Of a DNA stretch of 64,000 nucleotides, positions 36,077 to 44,666 are shown piece after piece. The stretch spans positions 518,641 through 582,640 of the forward strand of contig JAVEYB010000001.1 in assembly GCA_034003725.1 (NCBI GenBank). Reading direction: 5' to 3'. A model generated the notes under the pieces. The model worked only from the letters and a program-made list of their open reading frames with translations, made no database searches and was not told the DNA's origin. Every line of letters begins with the position of its first letter. Positions within the stretch are counted from its first letter, which is position 1. Both the position numbers and the translations under genes were made by a program. This DNA is from Candidatus Zixiibacteriota bacterium. GTDB taxonomy: Bacteria; Zixibacteria; MSB-5A5; GN15; FEB-12.

Positions 36077-39000
36077 ATGACGAAAAGGGTATGTGCCGTG
36101 GCGGTAGTCGCGCTGCTCGTCATAGCTATCGGAGCTATGCCGGCCTTTGCGGCGAAGTATCGCCCGGAGACGAAACTTGACCCGCGGATCAAAACCTCGA
36201 TGGACTTTGCGTTCCGTTATGGGACGCCGGTCGAACACACCGGTGTGACCGGGACCATCGATCGTCCGGCCCAGCAGTCCTCGCTGGGTGACCCCAACCT
36301 GTCCGATTCCCCGGGCTCGGTGATGGGTTTCACCTATTACGAACTGCAGAAGAACGGCTCGATTGGCCGTCGCGTTGAAAACCGTGGTGGTGCGCAGATC
36401 CATGTCACCTTCACGGCGGGTCTGGACGCCGGTTCGCCTACCCCGGCGGCCCGCAACCAGTGGTACAACTACTATGACCCGGTGAGCGGTACGGCCATCA
36501 CGGCCGGCGGCGGCACGGGTCCCGGCTCGACCTATTCCGGTTTTGGCGGCATCGATGCGGTGCCGATCACCGGCGGGACATTTGACACCCGCGCTCTGGT
36601 GGCCGGACACTATACGCGCGGCGGGGTAAACCGCGCGGAAGTCAACTTCCAGGAAGACGGTGCCCCGTTTACGTTTGATTTCAAGGTGGTACCGGAATCG
36701 GCCGAGCCGGTTTCGAGCGGAAACCCGCTTTGGCCGATGATCGAGTATCACAAGAACGGTTCCAACGAGTACATATATTTGATCGCGCAGGGCGATAGCA
36801 GCTCGGCGACCAATCCACTGTACTTCTTCCGCAAGGCCGGCACCGATACGCTCGGCACGTGGGAAGGCACCGTGATTGACACCATCCGCTTCCAGGGTAT
36901 CGCGCTGATGAGTTCGCGCACGACCCAGAAGGTGGCGGTGGGGTGGATCGGCGCTGCGGCGGTATCGGCAAACGATCCGGGCTGGCGCGCCGACGTCTAC
37001 TACAAAGAGTCGACCGATATGGGCGCCACCTGGCCCGCGGCTCCGACCAATATTACCAACTTCCCGGAACCGGGTCCGGCTCCGGACACCGCGTTTGGAT
37101 ACCCGAACATCGAGCTCGCCGGTATCTATGACGCCAATGATAACCTGCACTTCGTGTGGAACTCCGGTATTTTCACCGATGGTTCCTACTTCTTCTCGTC
37201 GCATATTTATCACTGGGCGTCGCATGTCGGCAATATGGACCTGGTCACGAAGCACATCTGGAACGACCTTGGCCCGAACTGCGGTAACGGCGTCAACAAC
37301 CTGTCGACCGGTAACAAGATTTCCATCTCGGAATGCGACGGGAATCTGTACACTATCTGGTCGCAGGCGAACGACGTCGAAGGCGGCGTCTATGACGACT
37401 GCGCCAACACCACCGCTGCCGGCGGCGGCCTGGCGATCAACTGGACGGGTAACCACGAGCTGTGGATGTCGGTGTCGACCGACCTCGACGGCGACGCCTG
37501 GGATGCCCGCCGCAACCTGACCAACAGCTACGACCCGGCCTGCTCGCTGAATGTGGCTGCCGGCCGTGGCGACTGCAACGACGACATCATGGGCTCGGTC
37601 TCTCGTTACGGACAGGATATCAGCGTGCTGAGCCTGGACGAGAGCGACTATCCGGCCGGTTCCATTGTGGACGTCGATCCGAGCTATGCCGGTTCGTATT
37701 ATCTCGACGTGACCTACATCAACGACGAGATGCCGTCGGTCTCCGTCTACACCTGGCCGAACGCCACCGGGCTGCAGGGTCCCAAGACCCGCAACAACGC
37801 CAAGTGGTTCCGCATTCCGTGTGTTGACCCGGTTGTCGAGGCCCGTCTGGCTCTCAACCAGAGCAGCATCGGCTTCCCGGAATACACCGAACACGGCCAG
37901 CTTTACCAGTTCTACCTGAAACTCGAGAACATCGGTAACCTCCAGCTGGGCGTGACGGGCATCACCGAGAACGAGACGACCGGTCCGAGCGGCTGGCTTG
38001 ACGTCTTCCCGACCACCGTGAACGTCGACCCGTCCGGCGGTGTCGACTCGGTGCAGGTGACCCTGAACGCCGGCGGCGTGGTGAACAGCCCCGGTACGGT
38101 GGTCAGCCTGAACGGCTCGCTCGACTTCATTTCGAACGCTGCCGAAGGTGTGGTTTCCTTTACGATCGACAACTTCATCGTTGCTGACACGGTCGTGGGC
38201 GTCAACTACGACACCATTTCGACCGGCTGTATCCGTCTTGCCGTTGGCCGCAACGGCAACATGGGCGGTCAGGCCGGCGAAAACGGTCGCGCCAACATGG
38301 ATTACTTCCTGTCCGGTTTCGAGTGCGATGCTCCGCCGGATACTGTGACCGACACCATTCTGGGTGACGCCAGCGTCTACATGTACGACGCGTCGCCGAT
38401 CATCATGTCCGGTACGCTGGGCAACCTGACGGCTTCCTGGTCGATCTTCCAGGATGGCTTCGAAACCGAGTACGGCTTCAAGCCGGTCGCCGATCTGGAA
38501 ACCTACGGCCCGGTCACCGGCGCCAACTACGACGGATGGACGTCCGGTACGTTCGTGACCGTCGACTCCGCGATCGCGGTTGAGAAGACCTGGTATGCTC
38601 CGACCGACGGGTCGACTCCCAACTGCGGGTCCTCGTTTATCGTGCAGGTCATGAAGATCTACTCGTACGACGGCGCGGCCCACAATGACCTCGTCATCGG
38701 CGAGGCCATGGACTGGGATATTCCGTCCGATACCGGTTCGAACAACGGCGCCGGTCTGGACTTCCCGAACAACTACATCTACCTCCGTGGCGCTGAGTAC
38801 GACGCCGACCCGGTGGAGTGCCAGCAGAACAACGCCCGTTTCGGCGGCGCCGCGTTCATCGGCTGGGAGACCCAGCTCGGCGGTACGTTCAACGACGGTA
38901 ACGATGCGTTGAATTACTACGGTATGTACACCGCCCTGAACGAAGACTTCGTCTATCCGCGCCCGTCGCGGCTGGAAGGCGGCTTCGATCCGGATGAGCT

Positions 39001-39463
39001 GTACACCAACATGACCGACAACAGCGGTCTCACTGCGAATCCGACGCAGACCGACCAGCACATGGTGATGACGCTGTCGACCGATTTCGATCTGGCCGGC
39101 AACGACACGCTGTGGGTCTACACGGTCTTCGCGACCGTCCGTAACGGCGCTCCCGCCGACTTCGGCACCGCGATCGCTGCGGGTCGTCAGTGGTACCAGG
39201 ACAACCTCGCCGGCGGCGGTGGTTGCTGTGTCGGCAACACCGGTAACGTGAACAACGACGTCGGTGGCGCGGTCGACCTGTCCGACCTGATCTACTTCGT
39301 GAACTTCCTGTTCCTTGGTGGTCCGGCTCCGGCCTGTCCGGCTGCTGCCAACATCAACGGCGACACCGGCTGCGCGCTTGACCTGTCGGATCTGATCTAC
39401 CTCGTGAACTTCCTGTTCCTTGGTGGTCCGGCTCCGGCTGCCTGTCTGCCGCAGTGCGAATAG
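36077..39463 (+). CDS. Large secreted protein with two C-terminal dockerin-like repeats
   Basis: 1128 residues of unknown function. MTKRVCAVAVVALLVIAIGA is a signal peptide; AAAGGAGCAAGG sits before the ATG. The middle (about 200-500) has beta-propeller-like patterns such as YYKESTDMGATWP that recall BNR/sialidase units. The C-terminus holds two dockerin-like units (AVDLSDLIYFVNFLFLGGPA and ALDLSDLIYLVNFLFLGGPA). The gene favours C-ending codons, as in strongly expressed genes, and has a long leader. Perhaps a surface or extracellular structural protein anchored through those repeats; cohesins are not seen in this window. Confidence 0.85.
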   Translation: MTKRVCAVAVVALLVIAIGAMPAFAAKYRPETKLDPRIKTSMDFAFRYGTPVEHTGVTGTIDRPAQQSSLGDPNLSDSPGSVMGFTYYELQKNGSIGRRVENRGGAQIHVTFTAGLDAGSPTPAARNQWYNYYDPVSGTAITAGGGTGPGSTYSGFGGIDAVPITGGTFDTRALVAGHYTRGGVNRAEVNFQEDGAPFTFDFKVVPESAEPVSSGNPLWPMIEYHKNGSNEYIYLIAQGDSSSATNPLYFFRKAGTDTLGTWEGTVIDTIRFQGIALMSSRTTQKVAVGWIGAAAVSANDPGWRADVYYKESTDMGATWPAAPTNITNFPEPGPAPDTAFGYPNIELAGIYDANDNLHFVWNSGIFTDGSYFFSSHIYHWASHVGNMDLVTKHIWNDLGPNCGNGVNNLSTGNKISISECDGNLYTIWSQANDVEGGVYDDCANTTAAGGGLAINWTGNHELWMSVSTDLDGDAWDARRNLTNSYDPACSLNVAAGRGDCNDDIMGSVSRYGQDISVLSLDESDYPAGSIVDVDPSYAGSYYLDVTYINDEMPSVSVYTWPNATGLQGPKTRNNAKWFRIPCVDPVVEARLALNQSSIGFPEYTEHGQLYQFYLKLENIGNLQLGVTGITENETTGPSGWLDVFPTTVNVDPSGGVDSVQVTLNAGGVVNSPGTVVSLNGSLDFISNAAEGVVSFTIDNFIVADTVVGVNYDTISTGCIRLAVGRNGNMGGQAGENGRANMDYFLSGFECDAPPDTVTDTILGDASVYMYDASPIIMSGTLGNLTASWSIFQDGFETEYGFKPVADLETYGPVTGANYDGWTSGTFVTVDSAIAVEKTWYAPTDGSTPNCGSSFIVQVMKIYSYDGAAHNDLVIGEAMDWDIPSDTGSNNGAGLDFPNNYIYLRGAEYDADPVECQQNNARFGGAAFIGWETQLGGTFNDGNDALNYYGMYTALNEDFVYPRPSRLEGGFDPDELYTNMTDNSGLTANPTQTDQHMVMTLSTDFDLAGNDTLWVYTVFATVRNGAPADFGTAIAAGRQWYQDNLAGGGGCCVGNTGNVNNDVGGAVDLSDLIYFVNFLFLGGPAPACPAAANINGDTGCALDLSDLIYLVNFLFLGGPAPAACLPQCE
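39275..39438 (+). repeat. Tandem dockerin-coding direct repeat
   Basis: Two nearly identical stretches of about 59 bases (39275-39333 and 39380-39438) code for the two dockerin-like units. Each encodes DLSDLIY(F/L)VNFLFLGGPAP. DNA identity is much higher than needed for protein conservation, which suggests recent duplication or strong codon bias. Confidence 0.85.
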
Positions 39464-39514
39464 CGCTGATGAATCGATAGCCCGCTGAGGTTAGACTCGG
39501 CAGGCCCAAAGAGC

Positions 39515-39550
39515 AAGGCCGCCCTCTCCGATGAGGGCGGCCTTCTTGTT
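39515..39550 (+). terminator. Terminator after the dockerin protein gene
   Basis: The 11-bp stem AAGGCCGCCCT / AGGGCGGCCTT with an 8-base loop and a CTTGTT tail follows the stop by about 50 bases. Confidence 0.87.
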
Positions 39551-39564
39551 GTGATGCTGTCCGT

Positions 39565-39906
39565 TTAGTCAGCGTTTTGTAAGAGAGTCCTCGTGGTCAG
39601 GATATAGGATTCTTCCGTCTGATTCGGCGTTTTGTATCCCAGCGCCGAATGCGGGTAATGCTCGTTGTACTCCTCCTTGATCGTCCGCATCAGCCGCTCG
39701 GTGTCGGCGTTCCTCTTCGGATTGTTGTAGCTGGTGAAGGCGTGGTGAACATCCAGCAACGAACAGGTCTGCATGAACCTTTTAGTGGTCGCCCGCGGAC
39801 CGCAGTGATACCCCGCGATCCGCTTGGTGTACCAGTCCAGGACCAGCATCCGGTAGGCCCAACCCGAACCGGTCATCACCTTGGTCATGTCGATCCCCAC
39901 CTTTGC
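39565..39906 (-). pseudogene. IS3-family transposase (orfB) remnant
   Basis: The C-terminal part of a DDE integrase-core transposase survives: GIDMTKVMTGSGWAYRMLVLDWYTKR (first Asp), then FTSYNNPKRNADTERL with the final Glu, then YPHSALGYKTPNQ. Between these, blocks normally present are missing without breaking the frame, including the SDNGSQ segment with the second Asp, so the protein cannot be active. It continues in frame from the receptor remnant upstream. No matching terminal inverted repeats were established. The final frame ends near the terminator of the dockerin gene. Confidence 0.8.
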
Positions 39907-40427
39907 CGGCGGCAGATCGCGCTTGCCGTCGTCGTATCCAAGCCAGTCCTTGCTTCCCTCGTTCGAAAAGAGGATCGACTTTCCCGTGGTCTGTGAGTTA
40001 TGTCCGGCCGAGGTTGAGAATGTAAAGGTCCGAACATCGGGAAAATCTTTGGTCGTCAGATCCACCGAGCCGCCGGTGAAATTGCCTGGCTTGTCCGGTG
40101 TGAATGTCTTCTGAACGGGGCATAACCGATCGCGCGAACCAGCAGTGTGACGATGCCGGTCGGTACCAGACGAATCCGGTAACTGCCGTCGAGATCGGAC
40201 TGGGAGCCCAGCTGCGTTCCCTCGATCATCACAGTCGCGCCGATAAGCGGCTCGCCGGTCCTGGAATCGAGCAGTCTGCCGCCGAGCGTCCCGGTCTCCA
40301 CTTTGTTTGTTTGGCTGTACCCGTCCACGCCGGGTGCCATCATGGCACACAGCACCGGAAGGGTCACCACGACCCGGCTGGTGATTACGCGGTTAACCGT
40401 CCTGCGCAAAGACATTCGGCTGTTCAT
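39907..40427 (-). pseudogene. TonB-dependent receptor remnant with plug deletion
   Basis: The start is intact: ATG with AGGGAG upstream, a signal peptide, and a carboxypeptidase-regulatory-like domain (GTLGGRLLDSRTGEPLIGAT, ending VRAIGYAPF). Near 40113 the frame changes, and the part after it (KTFTPDKPGNFTGGSVDLTT) belongs to a later stretch of the same receptor family. The missing stretch, normally over 100 residues, would include the early plug. The receptor then stops at DDGKRDLP and continues as a transposase. No barrel remains, so it is nonfunctional. Confidence 0.82.
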
Positions 40428-40706
40428 TGCGTTTCTCCCTGGTATCCCTGACAGATGTTCAAGACATTTCCTCGCTGCCTGCGGGAGGTAGGGTAGCCGC
40501 GGCGTATTAGGAGAAGATGAGCGCCAAACTAGATCTCTGCGAGATTCACGCTGTGTTTCAGGCTTTGCAGGGTACTGAGGGGTAATGGGATGGATTTCAC
40601 GAAGGACGGTTCAAGGGGCGATTGCCGGATTTTGCGCTGAACAAAAGGACCCCCTGCCGGGAGGGGGTCCGATGTCGGGTGATCGCGATCGAGAACCGTA
40701 AGAGGG
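40428..40706. other. Gap between receptor remnant and peroxiredoxin
   Basis: About 280 bases with no gene: the upstream region of the receptor remnant, then the terminator of the peroxiredoxin gene. Confidence 0.6.
40643..40670 (-). terminator. Terminator after the peroxiredoxin gene
   Basis: On the minus strand, GGACCCCCT / AGGGGGTCC (9 bp) with a 6-base loop is followed by TTTTGTT, about 37 bases after the peroxiredoxin stop. Confidence 0.88.
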
Positions 40707-41297
40707 CTAGACGGAGTGTCTGGCCAGATAGGATGCAACGCCGTCGGCATCGGGCCGTATGGCTTCATCACCGGCATGCCAGTTGGCCGGGCACACCTCG
40801 CCGTGGGTCTCGACATACCGAAGCGCGTCCAGCATCCGCAGGGCTTCGTCGACACTGCGCCCCAGCGGCAGATCGTTTATGACCGCGTGGCGGACTATAC
40901 CCTTCTTGTCGATCAGGAAGAGCCCGCGCAGCGCAACCTCGTCGCCGATCAGCACGCCGTAGTCGCGCGAGATGCTTTTCGACAAGTCGGCTACCAGCGG
41001 ATACTGGATGTTGCCGATCCCGCCCTGCTCGCGGGGGGTATTCTTCCAAGCCAGGTGCGTGAAGTGTGAATCAACCGAGACGCCGATCACCTCGCAGTTT
41101 CTCTGGCGGAACTCATTCAGCTTTTTATCGAAGGCAATGATCTCCGACGGGCACACGAACGTGAAGTCCAGCGGATAGAAGAACAGAATCACGTACGTGT
41201 CGCGGTATTCGGACAACGTCAGTTGTTTGAAGGAGTTGTCCGGCATGACCGCCTGGGCGGTGAAATCCGGAGCCGATCTCGTGACCAATACAGACAT
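40707..41297 (-). CDS. Typical 2-Cys peroxiredoxin (AhpC/Prx1 type)
   Basis: Reduces H2O2, organic peroxides and peroxynitrite in the cytosol. 196 residues, with the peroxidatic Cys49 in DFTFVCPSE and resolving Cys169 in HGEVCPANW, so a dimer with intersubunit disulfide. GGIG (92-95) is present as in overoxidation-sensitive enzymes, while the C-terminal YF motif is YL here, so sensitivity is uncertain. The ribosome-binding site GGGAGA supports the ATG. AhpF is not nearby; a thioredoxin system probably reduces it. The ferritin-like gene 176 bases upstream on the same strand suggests a peroxide/iron defence pair. Confidence 0.95.
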   Translation of the reverse strand: MSVLVTRSAPDFTAQAVMPDNSFKQLTLSEYRDTYVILFFYPLDFTFVCPSEIIAFDKKLNEFRQRNCEVIGVSVDSHFTHLAWKNTPREQGGIGNIQYPLVADLSKSISRDYGVLIGDEVALRGLFLIDKKGIVRHAVINDLPLGRSVDEALRMLDALRYVETHGEVCPANWHAGDEAIRPDADGVASYLARHSV

Positions 41298-41473
41298 AGG
41301 GTGTCTCCCGTGGCAGTGATGTGCGCAGTTAAGTCGCCGTATTCATCCCGCGAAACGAGGCTTTCACCAGGTGACACCGGCACATCGGCGGCGATCAGGT
41401 ATCATCCTCATCGCCGATGGGTGCCGCCCTGCGTGCGCGCTCGATTGTGCGGCAAACGGGAATACGGCGGCAA

Positions 41474-41926
41474 CTAATTCTCGGTAAGGATGACCTCGTC
41501 GTACTCGACCTCGAAACGAAGCTTGTGTTTGGCCTCCTCGTGAGCCAGCGACAACAGCAGTTCGCGAAGGTCGGCGTTGTCGGTTGCGGCAGCAAGATCG
41601 CTGTACAGCTTGAAGGCCGCTTTCTCGGCCTTCATCGCGAGTATCAGGGCCTCCTGGTAGCCGACATTGGCGGTGAGTTCGATATCTGCGAGATGATCGC
41701 CGATCTTGAGATCCGCGACTTTCTTCTCGGCGGAGAGCATCAAACGACCGTCCTTTACGGCCAGCAGTTTCGCCTTGTGCCCCATTTCTTCACGGGCGAA
41801 GCCTGCGAAAACGTCCTTCATGCCCTTGCGGTTCATTTTGGCGGCGAGGCTGTTGTAGAAGTCGGCTGCGTCCTGCTCTTTTTCTATGGCAAAGTCCAGG
41901 ATTTCTTCAACCGATTTGAGCTTCAT
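41474..41926 (-). CDS. Ferritin-like diiron protein (rubrerythrin type, no rubredoxin domain)
   Basis: A 150-residue four-helix ferritin-like protein. Iron ligands are visible in helix pairs: EKEQDAADFY, FAREEMGHKAKL (ExxH), and LAHEEAKHKLRFE (second ExxH). The rubredoxin Cys4 domain of full rubrerythrin is absent. AGGAGGATACAAG precedes the ATG, which overrides a longer frame into the importer gene. It may detoxify peroxide or hold iron beside the downstream peroxiredoxin. A good promoter lies upstream. Confidence 0.9.
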   Translation of the reverse strand: MKLKSVEEILDFAIEKEQDAADFYNSLAAKMNRKGMKDVFAGFAREEMGHKAKLLAVKDGRLMLSAEKKVADLKIGDHLADIELTANVGYQEALILAMKAEKAAFKLYSDLAAATDNADLRELLLSLAHEEAKHKLRFEVEYDEVILTEN

Positions 41927-42012
41927 CTTGTATCCTCCTGACCCGATAGGAACGGTGCGCCGTTCCACACACCGGTGGCCTGCGGGCCGTTGTTTGTATT
42001 CAAGCTTCGGGA

Positions 42013-42041
42013 TATATACGGAAAAGGAGAGCCTTTGTCTA
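42013..42041 (-). promoter_or_regulatory. Sigma-70 type promoter upstream of ferritin-like gene
   Basis: On the minus strand, TAGACA and TATATA are 17 bases apart, in the 157-base gap between znuB and the ferritin-like gene. Confidence 0.5.
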
Positions 42042-42083
42042 CTGTTTTGTCCCTGATTGCCGGGCCGGTCCACGCGAGCGTAA

Positions 42084-42920
42084 TCAGCCGCGCCCGCGCA
42101 CGAGGGATACAGCGAGGAAGGTGACGCCGGCGACCAGTATGATGGTCGGTCCGGCCGGCCAGTTGGGCGTGAAGCTGACCGCCAGGCCCAGTGTCGTGAA
42201 GACCGAACTGACGCCGACCGCAAGCAGCATAGTCTGCCACAGAGTGCGAGTGAACCGGCCCGCAACGGCTACTGGAATCGTCAGCAGTGCGATCACCAGA
42301 ATTATACCGACCACGGACACCAGCAGGACCACTGTCAGCGCCGTCAAACACAATAGCAGTATGTAATACGCGCCGACTGCCAGCCCGCGCACGCGTGCGA
42401 ATTCCTCGTCGAAACACACGGCTGAAAGCTGACGGTAGAAGAGGAAACAGACGATCACGACTACCACATCGAGCAACGCCAGCAACCGTATGTCCGAACC
42501 GGAGACCATAAGGATGTTGCCGATCAGATAACTCATCAGGTTTTCCTGATAACCCGGGGTGGCGGCGATAAAGAGGATGCCCGCAGCCATTCCGACCGCC
42601 CAGATGGCCCCGATCACGGTATCCTCGCGCTGGCGTGCCTTGAGACTGACGAACCCGATAGTGACGGCCGAAGCGAGCGCAGCCACAACCGCGCCGTGCA
42701 ACGGGTGCAGCCATGTCAGACCGTGGACAACGGCCAGATAGTGAGCGAGGCCCATCCCACCGAGAACCGAGTGCGCGATGCCGGCTGCGATGTATGAAAT
42801 GCGCCGCGCCACGACATAGGTCCCGACCACCCCGCAGGCAACTGACGCCAACAGGCCGGAGAGCAGGGCGTATTGGAGGAATGTGTGGCGGACAAGCGCG
42901 TCAAAGAAGCCCAGATTCAC
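42084..42920 (-). CDS. znuB: Zinc ABC transporter permease (ZnuB-like)
   Basis: A 278-residue ABC-3 family inner-membrane permease with about eight helices (first VRHTFLQYALLSGLLASVAC; last FTPNWPAGPTIILVAGVTFL). The start is a GTG preceded by GGGGGATC; it overlaps the ZnuC stop by 4 bases. A longer frame inside znuC is rejected. It forms the channel for the ZnuA-delivered metal. The His-rich loop of the neighbouring binding protein indicates zinc rather than manganese. Confidence 0.93.
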   Translation of the reverse strand: MNLGFFDALVRHTFLQYALLSGLLASVACGVVGTYVVARRISYIAAGIAHSVLGGMGLAHYLAVVHGLTWLHPLHGAVVAALASAVTIGFVSLKARQREDTVIGAIWAVGMAAGILFIAATPGYQENLMSYLIGNILMVSGSDIRLLALLDVVVVIVCFLFYRQLSAVCFDEEFARVRGLAVGAYYILLLCLTALTVVLLVSVVGIILVIALLTIPVAVAGRFTRTLWQTMLLAVGVSSVFTTLGLAVSFTPNWPAGPTIILVAGVTFLAVSLVRGRG

Positions 42921-43669
42921 TGAGATCCCCCGTGAAACTGCTGGTCGTGGCGGACCATTCGGATCGGCCTGCCGTACAGCTCGCTCATGATCTCGCTGTC
43001 GATGGCTGCGGTCGGATGCACATGGACATGCCCCTTGACGCACACTACCGACTTCACGAACGGTGACACAAAGGCCGGGTCGTGCGATACCATGACAATC
43101 GTCAGCTTCTCGTTCAACCGCTGCAGCAGCTCGAACACCTCCTGTTCGATCCGCAGATCGAGATTGGCGGTCGGTTCGTCCAGCAGGAGCAGCCGCGGGC
43201 GGGCTGCCAGCGCCCGCGCGATCAGGATGCGACGCTGCTGGCCGCCGGAGAGGTGAGCGAACTGCCGCTCGGCGCTGTCAGCAAGCCCAACCTCACTCAG
43301 AGCCTCCAGAGCATGGGTCCGATCTGCCCGCGAAACACGACCGACTGGATGAAAATTGCCCAACAGCCCCATCAGCACCACATCCAGCACCGTGACCGGA
43401 AACTGCGGGTCAAGACTGACATGCTGCGGCATGTAACCGATTGTCTGCCGTACGGCGTGCGGCGGCTTGCCAAGCACTGTCACCGAACCCTCGGACGGCT
43501 GCAGCAAACCGATCATGAGCTTCAGCAACGTGGTCTTCCCGCCGCCGTTCGGACCAACTATCCAGGCGAAGTCTCGGTCCACGACTCGGAGGTTCACCCG
43601 GTGGAGTACCGGGATGCCGTTGTAGGCGAAGGTGACATTGTCGATGTTGATAACTGCTGAGTCGGTCAT
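42917..43669 (-). CDS. znuC: Zinc ABC transporter ATP-binding protein (ZnuC-like)
   Basis: A 250-residue ATPase of a metal importer. Walker A is VGPNGGGKTTLLKL (38-51), the signature is HLSGGQQRRILIARAL, Walker B is RLLLLDEPTANLDL, with the H loop in TIVMVSHDPAFV. MINIDNV-type N-terminus as in ZnuC. Overlap of 4 bases with the permease shows coupling. The gene begins 76 bases after znuA; this AT-rich gap may contain an extra promoter or operator. Confidence 0.95.
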   Translation of the reverse strand: MTDSAVINIDNVTFAYNGIPVLHRVNLRVVDRDFAWIVGPNGGGKTTLLKLMIGLLQPSEGSVTVLGKPPHAVRQTIGYMPQHVSLDPQFPVTVLDVVLMGLLGNFHPVGRVSRADRTHALEALSEVGLADSAERQFAHLSGGQQRRILIARALAARPRLLLLDEPTANLDLRIEQEVFELLQRLNEKLTIVMVSHDPAFVSPFVKSVVCVKGHVHVHPTAAIDSEIMSELYGRPIRMVRHDQQFHGGSQ

Positions 43670-43745
43670 GCCAGTTCCGTTCGCCCCCTTATATATCGAA
43701 AAGTACGCAATACTACTATAAGAACTCTATTAATCATTAATATGC

Positions 43746-44666
43746 TCATCTGGTGGCTTGAGAAACTCCGAGGGCTTCGATCACCTCGCGGGCAACGGAC
43801 CGTAGGTTTTCCACATAGTCGTAGGCAAGCGGATCGACCAGAACGATCCGAGCCCCGATGGCGTCGGCAATAACATGGGGACTTTGTGACGCATATTGCA
43901 TTTGCACAAAAATCGCCCGCACGCTGTCAGCGGCAGCATGTTCGGTCAGCTCGGCCAGTTGACGGCTTCCCGGTTCTTTCCCTTCGCTCTGAATCGGGAC
44001 CTGTATCAACCCGTACTCGTCGGTGAAATACCCCCAGGCCGGGTGAAACACGTACATCTTCCTGCCTGCGGTTCCGTGCAGCATCTGTCTGATCTCGGCG
44101 TCGAGCGCCTCAATATCGCGTACCAGGCTGTCGAGATTCCGGCGGTATGTTTCCGCATGACCGGAATCCAACGACTCGAGTTCTCGCGCGATCGCCCTGG
44201 CATGTACGATGGCGTTCCGTGGGCTCAGCCAGGTGTGAGGGTCGTTATCGGTATGGTGATCGTGATCACCATCATGACCGTCGATTCCGGACTCCTCGGA
44301 CCGCCGCACCGGTATACCATCGCCGCTGGGGATAACCCGCATATGGGGATTCACACTGTGCAGCCTTGGCAGCAACGCCTCCTCAAACGGCACGCCGGCC
44401 ACAAAAAGGACATCCGTTGTCGCCAGCTCGGTCATCTGGCGCGGCGAGGGATCATAGGTGTGCGGTGACGAGCCCGGAGGTATCAGCACCGTGACTGCCG
44501 CATTGCCGCCTGAAATCCGATCGACAAAATACGCCTGGGGCAGGATACTCACCGCCACGTGGAGTTTTTCGTCACTGTCTTCCTGTTCGGACGTCCGGCT
44601 TCCACAACCGCTGAAAAGGGCTACGATCGCCAGCGCGGCGACAACCCACATGCGCTCACTCTTCAT
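43746..44666 (-). CDS. znuA: Zinc-binding lipoprotein (ZnuA-like)
   Basis: The substrate-binding part of the importer, 306 residues, lipid-anchored (signal MKSERMWVVAALAIVALFSG then Cys). Metal ligands of cluster A-I proteins: His in SSPHTYDPSP, His in NDPHTWLSP, His in VFHPAWGYF and Asp in VDPLAYDY. A His/Asp-rich loop (DGHDGDHDHHTDNDPH) is typical of zinc-specific members. Its start lies inside the last codons of the ribbon-helix-helix gene (11-base overlap), so expression is coupled to that regulator. Confidence 0.94.
   Translation of the reverse strand: MKSERMWVVAALAIVALFSGCGSRTSEQEDSDEKLHVAVSILPQAYFVDRISGGNAAVTVLIPPGSSPHTYDPSPRQMTELATTDVLFVAGVPFEEALLPRLHSVNPHMRVIPSGDGIPVRRSEESGIDGHDGDHDHHTDNDPHTWLSPRNAIVHARAIARELESLDSGHAETYRRNLDSLVRDIEALDAEIRQMLHGTAGRKMYVFHPAWGYFTDEYGLIQVPIQSEGKEPGSRQLAELTEHAAADSVRAIFVQMQYASQSPHVIADAIGARIVLVDPLAYDYVENLRSVAREVIEALGVSQATR

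Noticed and set aside
35984-39061. A 1025-codon open frame on the minus strand, opposite the dockerin protein gene
   Set aside because: It is the antisense of a strongly codon-biased gene, with low-complexity Arg/Val/Gly-rich translation and no known motif. The plus-strand gene has a signal peptide, ribosome-binding site and dockerin repeats.
40529-40855. 108-codon minus-strand frame overlapping the end of the peroxiredoxin gene
   Set aside because: Shifted-frame shadow of the peroxiredoxin C-terminus; it runs through the terminator hairpin.
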